Shown one piece after another: positions 1-11,101 of a stretch of DNA of 64,000 bases. Positions within the stretch are counted from its first letter, which is position 1. Every line of letters begins with the position of its first letter. Under the pieces are notes generated by a model that worked only from the letters and a program-made list of their open reading frames with translations, ran no database searches and was not told where the DNA came from. This DNA is from Serpula lacrymans var. lacrymans S7.9. Its lineage: Eukaryota > Basidiomycota > Agaricomycetes > Boletales > Serpulaceae. Position numbers and translations under genes: made by a program. The DNA lies in the NCBI RefSeq assembly GCF_000218685.1, contig NW_006763303.1:186001-250000 (forward strand), in the 5' to 3' direction.

Positions 1-865
1 ATAGACCAAGCCCCATCAGTAGGACGGAAGAAACGAATATCTTCGATGAAACCGTCGGGTTAAGGAAGTGATTCACACAAGATTCCGTGGGATGGGCAGC
101 AATATAGGCCTAGGGACTATTTTACGAACTAAAAGGAGCGCAAGGTTTTGAGACACGTTATTAAAAAGAACTGTAGACTTTGATATAATAAAGTGCCGAC
201 GTACCATAATAATAGTGGACAAACTGGAATGCCATCGTATGCTACCCCAAGGGAAGACGGGGCGTGGCGCAAGTCAAGTTTTGATCTTGCTTCATTTTGT
301 TCGTGGCCCGCGTCCTACACATCCCCATAAGCAGCGATAATATGATTTCCAGCATTCCGTCATAGAGGCTGAACAGATTCTTTCCTCCTGATCACGAAAT
401 CCTCCTTCATATTCGGATGGTGGTGAACAACGCAAGTAGGGCCATTGAATAGATTAAAAGAAAACAAGGACTATGAAAGACTGAAATGACACACCTGGGC
501 AACTGTAGAGCGTCGTACCGATTGAGGCTACCGTCGCATAATCATGGTGCACCAGTTGTGAGACCCAAGGCCCGACCGCAAAAAAGTAAGCCAGGATACG
601 AATTATTCATCGCGCTAAGTGCCTTTCATGGAGAGCCTTCAAGTTGTTTCGGTGCAAAAAGTGTTATGTTCTCCTGGTAAGAGGTTTGCGGTACTGAAGA
701 TGTGTTTGCCAACAGACTGGCTACAGCAATGTAGGCTTCACTGGTTTTTGCACCCGCACATTCTCATCGAGTGTTTCCCTCCTAAACTCAAACGGCTGAC
801 CTGAGGTTTGTTATGACGGAAGCTTCAGTTGCGATGAAATGCTGCAGAGTCCGTTTATTTGTAAT
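1..865. other. Intergenic, no supported gene
   Basis: Only short overlapping open frames with no recognisable protein features and no good splice structure. Nothing assigned. Confidence 0.5.
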
Positions 866-1453
866 TATACTACTTTGGTCAATGGCAGGAGCCGACCGGT
901 CGCCGATCATCCCGTCCCGGGCGACGCGAATGTATCACCACGACTCACATCTTCAATGACATTTTAACCAATGTCTTCGTGACCGCTTTTCTTCTGCTTT
1001 TCTCGCTCTTAGTGAGGAACATGAGCTATAAGGGTAACCAAGCTGATGCGGTGCTTCTTTTCTATGCCAGCATCTCAGTCGTGGCATTCATCATTGCGTA
1101 GCTTTTCTATCCTGCAAATCTTCAGTTAGATCCAGCGTTACATACTCAAAATAGGTGACCGGGTATCCATAATCATAATAAGAGTAAGATTCTTCTTTAC
1201 TTCAGGTCGTACATTTGCTAAGCGGCTCACAGAACCTATGTCTGCATAACATCGCAAAGGAATATCACATTTTCACGATTGGTGGTCGTAGTAACCTATC
1301 ATACAGGTTGATGAATATCTTGTCCAAATCGAGGACAGAATAATACCATCACCACGAATTTTGGCTAGACATCGCAGCCGACTGCATCTTCAATCTCGTG
1401 CTGTCTGCTCAGACTCTCGCTGTCGTAATAACGCACATCTGTTTAAGGTTAGT
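866..1453 (+). pseudogene. Relic of a membrane protein gene
   Basis: An open frame without an ATG runs from about 866 to 1100. It ends in two strongly hydrophobic segments separated by a short polar loop (NILTNVFVTAFLLLFSLLVR, then AVLLFYASISVVAFIIA) before a TAG stop. A second hydrophobic piece (FWLDIAADCIFNLVLSAQTL) lies at about 1360-1450. Between them are many stops, and no start or convincing splice pair joins the pieces. This looks like the decayed remains of a multi-pass membrane protein; the family is not recognised. It could also be chance hydrophobic coding in AT-rich sequence. Confidence 0.25.
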
Positions 1454-1632
1454 GCTACTTTATGTTGATGTGATTTCTATGCAGCTTTTCCATTAACAGA
1501 GACTCCTTTGGGTTATTGCCAGTGAGACAATATTCCAAGCAGAGTGAAGCCATGTTTTCATTTTCGTATCCTGAATACACCTTCGTACACCTCTGTCTCC
1601 TCCAGGAATATTCTGCACACGATGAAGTTATT

Positions 1633-2934
1633 CTAGGTACGTATTGCATCAATAATAACATCGAGAAAGGCCTTGGGGTCATCCCAGTGGAGCTAGGAGA
1701 TACTTTATTAACGGTGATTTTCAAGGATAAACAGCTTGTTTCTCACAAAGTGATTAGCTTCTATCTCGACGAACCGCACAGGGCGTATTTTTCTACCTTG
1801 CGAAACGTGCTCCTTGTATATCCGTTCACTTTCTATGTAGCTCCACGCGCAGTGCCAGGTGCTGTGCATGCACCCGATGTGAATAAAACGCAGGGCAGGA
1901 AGAATGCTTGCTGCCAAATTCTCATCACGCAACGCACGCTGTGCTTGACCAGCGACATTAACCTGCATTGCGCTGGAAAACATGGGAAGGTCGGTTCGAG
2001 CTGCTGCCGCCTCATCGTACCCAGCTGCGATATCTTCTTGGGTCATGTTGGTGACAGAAGAGCGTTCCCCACGCTTGCGAAAGTCAAGACCACTGAAGGA
2101 ACCGGAAGCTAGACCTGGATGATCAAAGTACGAGCTGACCCAGTAATGAAAATTCTGTACAAGTTCCTCAGGAGTGGCACAATCTGGATCGGTCCAAGGT
2201 TCGTATATCTCTACGTCTGATGGTATTGGATAGCCGAATGAAAAATGAGGTGGATCTATGCCATAGAGCCAAGTTAATGTTGAAGAAAGGCGAACAACGT
2301 TGAAATCAATACAAACCATACATTACGAAATCCTTCAGGTAAGGCTCAAGCTGGATGTAACGCTCTTTCGGGATAAAATCAGGGTGTCCCAGTAGAGCTA
2401 AAGGGGTGGCATTGCCAATAGACCAAGGTATGATTACTATTCCCCCAGACTTGCGATCGGTAGCGAACTTTGGTATGTCGTATGTCGTCGTGAGGTATAT
2501 CAAAAAATCAGCCACCTGCAAGCCAAGTCTTTTGAGGAAGATGCTCCGACCTGCCACAAGGTCTTCCATCTCTGCATCGGTGTACTTTGTGTTAGACCCA
2601 AAGTATTCTCGTCGGTTGGGGATAATGATGCGGAGGTTATAATCTCCAGCCAGAGGTAACAATTTACGGAAAATGTCTGTGGAGTAGAATTTAGAGGGTG
2701 TCGAACTCGGGTGTTGAGCATGGTTGGCTTACTTCCATTAAAAGCTGCTCCGTGCCATATTACGAGTGTGGTGTAGTCGACAGATCCAGATACAGGTCCA
2801 CTATCAACAAAATAAATCTCGACAGCTGGGGAGCCAACTTTTGCGGTAACCTCTGTTATCATGTCGGTTATGGGAGATACTGAACAGTCTCTAGAAGCAG
2901 AGCTCAAACGTATATAAGGCAACATTGGTAACAT
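1633..2934 (-). CDS. Alpha/beta-hydrolase fold protein
   Basis: Four exons (2934-2733, 2676-2317, 2255-1747, 1692-1633) join in frame to 376 aa. The order is that of the AB-hydrolase-1 family. An N-terminal strand leads into an oxyanion-hole segment (LVIWHGAAFNGN), followed by LRIIIPNRREY. The nucleophile elbow reads PWSIGN, the small-x-Ser-x-Gly signature. The C-terminal catalytic histidine sits in NHFLHWDDP and is completed only after the last intron, which supports that splice. The donors at 2732 and 2316 are partly degenerate but give the only in-frame joins. No signal peptide is obvious, so a cytosolic enzyme is likely; the substrate is unknown. A decayed copy lies immediately upstream, so this is the surviving member of a tandem pair. 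Confidence 0.85.
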
Positions 2935-3311
2935 TCGGTAGCTTTGTCAGTGAGACCAAATGAGGTGCAAGAACTGTATATCCGGGCCATAGAATTCTCA
3001 CCACGCTATTATTGTTCTGACGATTGGCTGAAAATGGGTACACCCGGATAGCATAATGACACTATGGTCCGGCAAAAAGGTGTGCTGGGTAGACAGACTC
3101 GGGTGGAAAATGTAATACCACAAATCAAGGGTTGGTGCTGTGTTCATTGTGCAATGGTTCTTCTGCGAAGTACTATCTCACAACCAACCTTCTCGAAATG
3201 TGCTGTATACTAACGTGAACGTCAATTTACAGGTGCAGCAAAGATACCCCTGAGTCATCCGCTTTCAGAGGTGCGAACTCACAATCTAATCATTTTATGC
3301 TGGCCACTCGA
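2935..3311. other. Spacer between hydrolase and its decayed copy
   Basis: No open frame of note. The part next to the hydrolase start (to about 3020) resembles sequence at about 4230-4285, so the duplicated unit included some 5' flank. Confidence 0.5.
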
Positions 3312-4285
3312 TTTCAGAAATATCCCATGCACACAATGAGGTTATTCTAGGCGTATCATGTCAGTGATGTGACGTCGAGAAATGCTTCTGGATGATCCCA
3401 ATGGATCTAGGACACCATTGGTAATAGTGAATTGCATGAATTTGGGAAGGCCGGGTTGTGTTGCTGCTGCCTCATCGTAACTCCAATAGTCAACGCCACT
3501 GAAGGACACAAAAGTTAGACCTGGGTGATCGAAGTTGGAGGTGACCCAGTAATGGAGATTCTGAACGACTAACTATCTCAGGGTGGCACAATCTGGGTCG
3601 GTCCAATGTTCGGAGGTCTCAATTCCGCGGGTATCGAATAACCAGTAGAAAAATGAGGAAAATCTCTACCATAGAGTAAAGTTAACCTCTAGAAAAGATA
3701 TGCAACATTGAAATCGGTACAAACCATACTTTTTGATACCCTTCAGGTAAGGCTCGCTGGGTGTAATGATCTTATGAGACAAATCAGGGTGTCCGAGCCT
3801 GGAACGTCGCATGTAGTTGCGAGATATATCAAAAAATTGGCCACCTGCAAGCCGAGTCTTTCGAGGAAGACATTCCGGCTCTGCCGCAAGATCTCCCATC
3901 TCTGCATCGGTGTATTTTGTGGTAAGCCAAAGTATTATCGTCTATTGGGAAGAATGGTGCGGAGATTTTAATATGCAATCAGAATTAAAAGTCAACAAAA
4001 ACTGTCTGTGGGACGTGCGAATAAATGCGGGTGGAGAAAGTTAGATGAAGAATAAGGCTTGCTCACTTCCATTGGATACTGCTCCCTGCCATATTGCGAG
4101 CATAGTGTAATCGACAGACCTAGACACGGGTTTGCTATCAGAATAATACACCTCAACAACTGACAAGCGGTAATCCCTGCTATCATGTGGGAGATGGATT
4201 AGCACACAACGCCATTTGATTTAGAGGCTTTATCAGTGAGACCAATGGGAGGACCGTTCGGATCATTGCTCTGACGACTGAATTT
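3312..4285 (-). pseudogene. Decayed tandem copy of the alpha/beta hydrolase
   Basis: Nucleotide blocks match the neighbouring hydrolase gene in the same order and strand. The block at 3318-3415 matches 1610-1720, 3440-3740 matches 1980-2320, and 3735-3980 matches 2330-2640. The block at 4050-4280 matches 2720-3015. The copy has lost about 250 bp holding the region before the catalytic histidine, and about 80 bp that encode the PWSIGN nucleophile elbow. In the copy the frame jumps straight to RRSRLGHPD. Further small indels break the frame. Even the intron donor context YGLYRF is still recognisable. Without its nucleophile serine it cannot encode an active enzyme. Confidence 0.8.
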
Positions 4286-4815
4286 GTATGCGGCCGCCGC
4301 CGTGACTTCTGGTAAGTTGTTTGAACATTAGTCAGCATAGCTGAGAAGACCGGCAGAAATATTGCATCAGGGGCAACACGTCCTAATCTCCTTATTTTCC
4401 AGGGAGTATAATCATGAAAAACAAAGGGCATGTGTAGGGCTTGTCAGTGGGTGCTTTGAGGGGATCACAAGGCTTCGGGTGCATTGACACCAAAGGACGC
4501 TAGTGAGTATCTGGTCATGAACATGGGACTGAACCGATCGCTTAGTCGACTCACCACTATCATCACATAGCATGGATACATCGTACTTCCTTCAACTCCA
4601 AGCTGTTCGTATTTGATTCCTGTTTCCATTTCTATCTTGTGTACCACCGAGATTTCTAAGGGAGAAGTTCGTTTGAAAAGCCGATTGTATACGTCAGCTA
4701 CGATGTCCCGCTACAAGTACAAACGATGTACATGTGCACAAAGCACCATATCAGCAGTACACCATTAGAAAATCGATAAATACGCCCAGTAGCTGTCCTA
4801 CATGCAATATCACTT
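4286..4815. other. Spacer, no supported gene
   Basis: Two minus-strand open frames (4183-4431 and 4465-4647) show no recognisable family and no joining splice sites. It also holds the 3' flank of the H2A.Z gene. Confidence 0.4.
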
Positions 4816-5710
4816 TCATGCGGGTACTGCATCCCCCAACTTCTTCTTGGTTCCCCCAACTCCCGCAGTTAAGCTCTTGTGTATGAATGGGAGTACTCCA
4901 CCTCCGGCGATCGTCGCGCGTACGAGAATGTCAAGCTCTTCGTCCCCACGGATCGCAAGCTGTAGATGGCGTGGCGTGATACGCTTTACGCGCAGATCTT
5001 TCGAGGCATTACCTTTATGGTAGAGTCAGCATATATAGTAACTTAAGCTTCTCGTATATCGAAATGGCAAATATATCCTGGTATGTGTCGGATGATGTGT
5101 TTATGAATGGGAATTTCATACGAATGGAAATGCTCGACAAGGTGATAGAAGAGCATGATTATAACAAATATATCGTAAAAAACTCACCAGCTAGCTCGAG
5201 CACTTCCGCAGTCAAATACTCTAAGATTGCACTCGTGTAAACTGCAGCTTTAGCACCAATGCGTACATTATGTTGCGTTCGTTGTTTCAGATAACGGTGA
5301 ATACGGCCCACAGGAAACTAATAAGGAGAGTTATTAACCGGATAGAATAAATAATCTCCAGAAATATCCGAATGTATATCAAAGCGGGTCAATTATATGT
5401 CCCAGAGAATAGCTTTGTCGACATAGGGGCCTTTATCCAACCAGAAGATGCAAGGATGAAACGAGGATAAAAGTATGCCAAAGTAGGATCAAGGTACGAC
5501 AAAGGGGGGCTCGAGTGATAGATCCCAACTTGGAAGAAAACCAAGACAAGAATACCATGAAGTTATGCGACTCACTTGCAATCCGGCCCTCTGACTCCGC
5601 GTTTGGATCGTGCGAGGAGCTGCACCTACGCCAGACCCCGCAACACCATTTCCCGAATTCCCTTGTGCACCAGCTTTCGATTTACCACCGCTTGCTTTTT
5701 GTTGGGACAT
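4816..5710 (-). CDS. HTZ1: Histone variant H2A.Z
   Basis: Three exons (5710-5576, 5317-5188, 5012-4816) give 153 aa. The histone fold is nearly complete: [48 protein letters not shown] and [19 protein letters not shown]. The acidic patch and the [14 protein letters not shown] docking segment, lacking the SQ[DE]hydrophobic tail of H2A.X-type canonical fungal H2A, identify the Z variant. It replaces H2A in promoter-proximal nucleosomes and is deposited by the SWR1 complex. The N-terminal tail of about 45 residues is unusually long and rich in Gly, Ser and Ala, with only three lysines. The C-terminus ends [11 protein letters not shown]. The introns fall inside the fold-coding region with clean GT..AG borders. 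It is divergently arranged with the methyltransferase gene. Confidence 0.95.
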
Positions 5711-6279
5711 AGATTAATGATGATTAGCTTGAGTGCTAGTGGCGAAAGGTGTTTCCGGGTAAGTGGTAATAGATAGTACTGTAAGCAATAATGTAATTAT
5801 TCCTGGTTATGAGCGGTTTATGCAAGCAATGCTGCACGACTACAGTGGGCTTGTGATTATAGAAAGACTTACCAAAATGCGACCAAAAATTAGGGTCAAA
5901 CGCGAAAGTGGCTGATAAACACGAAAGTGGTGGTAAGAAGAAGAGTCGCGTCGAGGTTTAGGGTGGGCATTTCCATCTCTCTATGATCAACAAAGCGTGG
6001 TTATCACGTGACCACTGACTGCTTAATGCCGTAATGCCGTAACGCAACGGAGTTCAGCGGCTAATGGGACTCGGAGCGATTTGAAGTTCAGCACCATGAC
6101 TTTCTTGGTTTCTTTCTTTGAAGTTCAGTAAACCTCGAAGTTTGCAACTTGCATCTCATCATTAACACCGCTTCATCATAAATTTGCAATTTTACTGATC
6201 ACTACTACAACAAAGGTAGGGAATACATTAAAGATCGCCGCTAGATGTATTTAACTTCAAGTTATAGCAACCAACAGTC
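5711..6279. promoter_or_regulatory. Divergent promoter region, H2A.Z / methyltransferase
   Basis: The 569 bp between two divergent start codons hold no open frame of note. There is a small repeat, taatgccgtaatgccgtaac, at about 6026-6045. No clear TATA box was seen. Confidence 0.4.
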
Positions 6280-7095
6280 ATGGAACAGAGCTCATCTGCT
6301 TATGTGCACGATCATCACGAGTCTGTCCTACGGTCTCATTCCTGGCGGACAGCCGCCAATTCTGCAGCATACTTGCTACCCTCACTCAAGCCAGACATGC
6401 ATATCCTTGATGTTGGCTGTGGTCCGGGGACGATAACAATTGATTTAGCCAAGCTAGTCCCACAAGGGCATGTCACTGGTATAGAGCCGGTTCCAGATGT
6501 CCTTGATCAGGCTCGTACAACAGCCAGCACTCTCGGCGTGCAAAATGTCCTATTCAAGGTTGGCGACGTGCACGCCCTCGATTATCCCGATGCCACTTTT
6601 GATGTAGTCCATGCCCACCAAGTGTTACAGCACGTGGTAGATCCTGTCATGGCTCTTAAGGAGATGCGCCGCGTTACCAAACCCGGTGGGATCATAGCCG
6701 TCCGTTCCATTGATTTTGAGGCCATGACTTGGTACCCTGAAGTTGATGGTATGAAGGATTGGCTGAATTTGCACATCAAAGTCGCTCGTTCACTAGGTGG
6801 TGAGCCAAACGCGGGACGCATGCTACTTTCCTGGGCGAGACAAGCAGGTATTGACCAGGCTTGCGTGAAGGCCACCGCAGGCACATGGTGTTATAGCACC
6901 TCAGAGGAACGTGCATGGTGGAGCAGTTTATGGGCAGATCGGATTGTGAAGTCAGCTTTTTCCAGAAACGCTCTGGAAAGTGGGCAAGCTACCGAGGATG
7001 ATCTGGCACGAATGGGACAGGATTTCACTACATGGGGCGCGTCGCCTGACGGATGGTTCGCCGTTATGCACGGCGAGATCCTTTGTCACATCTGA
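6280..7095 (+). CDS. SAM-dependent class I methyltransferase (UbiE/COQ5-like)
   Basis: This is a single-exon gene of 271 aa starting at ATG 6280. The SAM-binding motif I is ILDVGCGPGTITIDLA (about residues 49-64). It is followed by an acidic motif II loop (VTGIEPVP), a motif III region (GDVHALDYPDATFDVVHAHQ) and the motif IV/V segment ALKEMRRVTKPGG. This order is that of methyltransferase domain family 11/25. The substrate cannot be read from the sequence; fungal relatives act on small molecules as well as quinones. There is no signal peptide and no mitochondrial presequence, which argues against a true COQ5. It lies 822 bp upstream of a short-chain dehydrogenase on the same strand. Confidence 0.9.
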   Translation: MEQSSSAYVHDHHESVLRSHSWRTAANSAAYLLPSLKPDMHILDVGCGPGTITIDLAKLVPQGHVTGIEPVPDVLDQARTTASTLGVQNVLFKVGDVHALDYPDATFDVVHAHQVLQHVVDPVMALKEMRRVTKPGGIIAVRSIDFEAMTWYPEVDGMKDWLNLHIKVARSLGGEPNAGRMLLSWARQAGIDQACVKATAGTWCYSTSEERAWWSSLWADRIVKSAFSRNALESGQATEDDLARMGQDFTTWGASPDGWFAVMHGEILCHI

Positions 7096-7917
7096 CGAGG
7101 AATGTAGCTATTAGTCCTCTTTTTACCTGGTATGTGGCTATTTTCTGTCGTTTTCTGGGGGCTTGAACAGAAAGGTTCAATATAGTACGTATATAGATGA
7201 CAATATCTGGATCACGGTGCTACGTTCGCTTGTTTCGAGTATGCTATCGCGGGTCTCGGTGAAATTCTTTCATTTTCGCTGTCCTCCCAGCTCTATTCCG
7301 TATTATACAGTAACCCCAATTCCATTCTAAGGAACTGGTGTGTCTAATTCATTCCTTTTGAAGCAAGTTTCTAACCTAAACTCTAAGATGTCGTTCACTT
7401 GAGAAGTCCATAGACTTCGGGAAATATGAAACAACTCCAACCTTTGGCTTCTTTTCAGCTTCACATAGTTACTCAGCTATCATTCCGATTACAATCTAGG
7501 CGCTTTCACCAGTGTCTCCTGACTTACCAGAACTCTAAGCACTTCTAGCAACACGAATGCAAGATTGCGGTGCTAGTGTGATCTTACCGCACCTTTCAAT
7601 GGTACAGTATTGAATCGGTAGTGGTCTCATCCATATAAGTCTTTTTTCTGTTGTAGGCCTCCTGACTATTTTCGTCACCGGTTTATCCCTATTCCCCGAT
7701 TTTCTGTCGATGGCTATATAACTGGTACATCTGGTGGTGTCCCTATCCTAGTTCCATCCGATAAGCACCCATAGTGTAGGATCCTTGAAGGTGAATTTCT
7801 TCTACTACCTTATCTGTGACAGTACTCCTCAGGTTTGTAATTTCAGTAATAACAAATACTTTGATTCTAATGTAATGTCTTGGCCCATAGAGATCTCAGT
7901 CATTTGGATCGTGGATC
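7096..7917. other. Intergenic, no supported gene
   Basis: This holds the 3' flank of the methyltransferase and the 5' flank of the dehydrogenase. No coding signal was seen. Confidence 0.5.
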
Positions 7918-9004
7918 ATGACGCTCCCTCGAGTGTGGTTTAGTACGTCCAGGAAATACCAGTGATATGACGTTAATATTTATATTATTGTCCCACAGTT
8001 ACTGGAGCATCATCTGGCTTTGGAAGAGCCGTGACAGAGCTCGTTCTGAAGAAGGGTGAGATAGTCGTCGCTACCTTGCGCAAACCCGATGTCCTATCAG
8101 ATCTCCGGATCAAGTATGGCCAGGATAAACTCCTTGTTGTTGCAGTGGATGTAACCAAGCATGGCGACATCGACGCAGCATTTGAGCGTGCAAAGGAAAC
8201 GTTTGGTCGGATTAATGTTGTTTTTAATAACGCTGGACATCTACACCTATCAGAAATGGAGGGTACTCCCGATGATGTTGCTCATGCCGTTTTTGATGTC
8301 AACTTCTGGGGGGCAGTTCATGTCACCAGAGGAGCCATCAAGTTTTTCCGTGAAGTTAACAAACCAGGAGTTGGAGGAATTTTGCTCCAAGCATCTTCCA
8401 TAACAGCGGTGATACCATTTTCAGGAGCGAGTTTTTACAGTGCCAGGTGAACCTCATTTCCCTCAAAATAACTTATACCTCGCTAATTGACGTGCTCGAT
8501 ACACTTACAGCAAGTTCGGTATGCTTGTACTTTTTTCATTGAGATACAGTACAATTTACGGGTCATCACAGCACTAGATGGCTTCAGCGAAGGTCTTGCT
8601 GGAGAATTGCTTCCTGCCTGGAACATCAAGGTTTGTAATGACCTTTTCTCAACATTGTCTTGTCTTCATTTTCATCTTGACTTTAGATTTGTATGATTAA
8701 CCTTGGTAAATTTCATACCAACGTTTTGTCAAATTCAGTGACCTTGCCGCGACATCCTGCCTATTCTGATCCATCTTCTGCTGTGTCTATCTTTCTCAAA
8801 CACACAATAAACGCAGTTTACCCGGGAGACGTACACAAGGGCGCCAGCGCTATCCACAGGCTTGTAGAATCAGGTCGAATTCCCTTGCGCTTACCCTTGG
8901 GTCAGGACAGCATCCAGGACTACAAACAGAAGATAGAAATTCTGACAGAGAGCGTTGCGGAGTACGAGTCGTGGTCTGATGATTTGAAGCGCGATGATGT
9001 ATGA
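7918..9004 (+). CDS. Short-chain dehydrogenase/reductase (SDR) with an 8-nt microexon
   Basis: Five exons (7918-7942, 7999-8446, 8511-8518, 8572-8630, 8687-9004) join to 285 aa. The start was found by splicing: the first exon encodes MTLPRVWFI and its split codon completes ITGASSGFG, the TGxxxGxG dinucleotide site. Further classical-SDR marks are NNAG, a catalytic Ser in the segment QASSITAV, and YSASK. The YSASK lysine is carried by an exon of only 8 nt; without it neither the YxxxK motif nor the frame of FALDGFSEGLAGEL is restored. It is a cytosolic NAD(P)-dependent oxidoreductase, substrate unknown. The C-terminal extension ending SDDLKRDDV is typical of fungal SDRs of this size. Confidence 0.92.
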
Positions 9005-10139
9005 ATGGAGTGCACGGAAAGATGACAAAATACTACGAGGTAGATGTGCTTAACTTTGTGTAAAAAAAAAATGATGTCATTCCCAGCAAAATTGTATCTA
9101 GTACAGTTGACCTATCCAAGCTAAATCGGATCATGAGGCCACTGGAAAGTAAAGGACTGCACTAATAAGTATGCCTCGTTCGTAGCGAATACGTTTTGCG
9201 CATGGAGTCATCACAGCGTTTTGCAAAGTTTCTAAAGATAAGTACAAATCACTATTTTATAGCAATTTGCGACTGTTTCTGTCCTTCGCAGTAGTCATTG
9301 CTACCATGACCATTATCTTGCTATGAATCACGATAATTACACTGGATTTTTGAAGCCATTGCCACTGATGACTGGTGAGCCAGCCCAACAATCTTTGCCG
9401 TAGCTATCAAGGAATCAATTATTTTGGTATCTAGACGCCAGGGCTTTTGTTCTCCCACTACCATGTTGTGTATATTACGTCTTAGGCACTGAAGCGCTGG
9501 CGCCCAGACGTTTGACAAACTTTAACATGGTCGCTGAACTTGGGACTTAAGCTACTAATGGAGAACGGCGCTCACAGTAGCTGAGATCTCAGATCTGAGA
9601 CCCGGAATAGTCCGTCTTTGGTATACCGCGACTCGCTACCTCCGAGTTGAGTAGGCCATCTGCAAGTGAGATAAAAACGGTCTAATCTTTGATCTGTACT
9701 GACAATGATACAGTAATATCGTTGAAAGAAGAACAACCAGCTGTCACTGCCCATTTGTAGCGCCTGAGGGTGTCAACTAAGTCACCGCTTGGCACACCAA
9801 CGCTGGGAAAGATGGAAAGGACATGCACCGCTTTGCTCACATCTAGTGAGTCTTATGCTATTCAACGGCTGTATTAGCTGATGAACAATGAACAGGCGAC
9901 AGGGACAGGACTAGGAGAACCCATCAGGTCCTACAGAACCAACGAGCGCTGAAAGAAAACCCCGCTCATCAAAAACAAGGGGAAGAGGGTCCGGAACTAG
10001 GGGAGGTTGATATCCTAGAAACCAGAATTCATATATAAAAGAGGCCCTAACCAGCAGGCCAAGCTAAAGAGTCCATCGCTAGGATATCCCACCATTTCGA
10101 GAGATAAGGGTCCCCTCTGTCAAATACTCACCTTCACAA
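9005..10139. other. Intergenic, no supported gene
   Basis: Short frames only. The right end carries the promoter of the first SUR7/PalI-like gene. Confidence 0.5.
10032..10040 (+). promoter_or_regulatory. TATA box of SUR7/PalI-like gene 1
   Basis: The sequence tatataaaa lies about 100 bp before the start codon, at a position like the TATA box of the paralogue at 19337. Confidence 0.5.
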
Positions 10140-11101
10140 ATGTCTCACTCATTTCGCATCCCTGTGATTGTTATCTTGTTTTGTGCCTTCGTCCTTAGCA
10201 TCTTTGTCTCCATCTCCTTGCCCCATCTGAAGTCGGTGGATATTACTCGAGTAGACTTCACTAGCGCTGGGAGCATACCTGCGTCAGACAACCCAAACGG
10301 TATAGCACATCTAAGGGTGAGTGGTGCAAAGGCTTAATGAAAGAACTCGGAGCCTAATAAACAATTCTTATCCTCGTCAGTTTGGTATATGGTGATTTGT
10401 ACTTTGGTGATTCGGTATGTATATTAATCATACTAACGCTCGTTTCCTCTGTAGGGCTCCTTGTTATTATCTGATGGATGGACAGTCTGAATGCGGGGTC
10501 GTCGGTGGGTAACTGATATTTACTATGGAACCATGTTTGACGAAGGAGTATAGGTCATGGTTATTCTGTCGATTTCATATCACTCTATGGCTCTGATAGT
10601 ATCACCGCGGCCTGGACCCGTGGACTTGCAGTCCATCCTGTCGGTCAGTGACTTTGTTTTTTCCCGACATTTTGGTACCAGCCCCAACGTCCTTCTACAG
10701 CAACCGGAGTCACTTTCATCGCGCTGGTTCTCTCTTTGTCAAATCAAATCACCGTGTCGTTCTACGCGTTCATTTCCATCCTCCTCGCCACCCTCCTAGG
10801 ACTCCTCGCGTTCGTCCTCGACATAGCGCTCGAGGTTCATGTCAAGACCGTAGTGAATAGCCTCAGCCTAGGTTACACAACAAGCACTGGACCAGGTGCG
10901 TTTCATATTGAGTGCCATAATGCACAAACTTATGTAGGAGCCTCGGCTGATTGAATTCACTGTAAAATAGGGTTCTGGCTTTCGTTTGTATCGCCGGTCC
11001 TGTTAATCGCGGCTTCATGCGTGGATATCTTGGGAAGAAGAAGGGATCGCAAGTCAGGCGATAGCTCCTACCCGCTATCATTCACCAAAAACTGGACATA
11101 G
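10140..11101 (+). CDS. SUR7/PalI-family tetraspan membrane protein, copy 1
   Basis: Six exons (10140-10316, 10381-10391, 10455-10504, 10554-10643, 10701-10895, 10971-11101) give 217 aa. A first transmembrane segment (about residues 7-29, IPVIVILFCAFVLSIFVSIS) is followed by an extracellular loop. That loop holds the claudin-like signature FGIWAPCYYLMDGQSEC, with the W and paired cysteines. Three more hydrophobic segments follow, then a short basic tail starting LGRRRDRK. The family includes SUR7 of eisosome membrane domains and PalI/Rim9 of ambient pH sensing at the plasma membrane; which role applies cannot be told here. Exon 2 is an 11-nt microexon coding FGI and part of W. The exon structure matches the paralogue at 19493 exactly in exons 2 and 3. 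Confidence 0.85.

Noticed and set aside
4286..4660. Minus-strand frames upstream of the hydrolase pseudogene as a possible separate gene.
   Set aside because: No family, no splice link and no start context; left as spacer.
10440..10560. First SUR7/PalI-like copy looked broken, with stops after the early membrane segment.
   Set aside because: Splicing with an 11-nt microexon restores a full 217-aa frame matching the paralogue, so it is intact.
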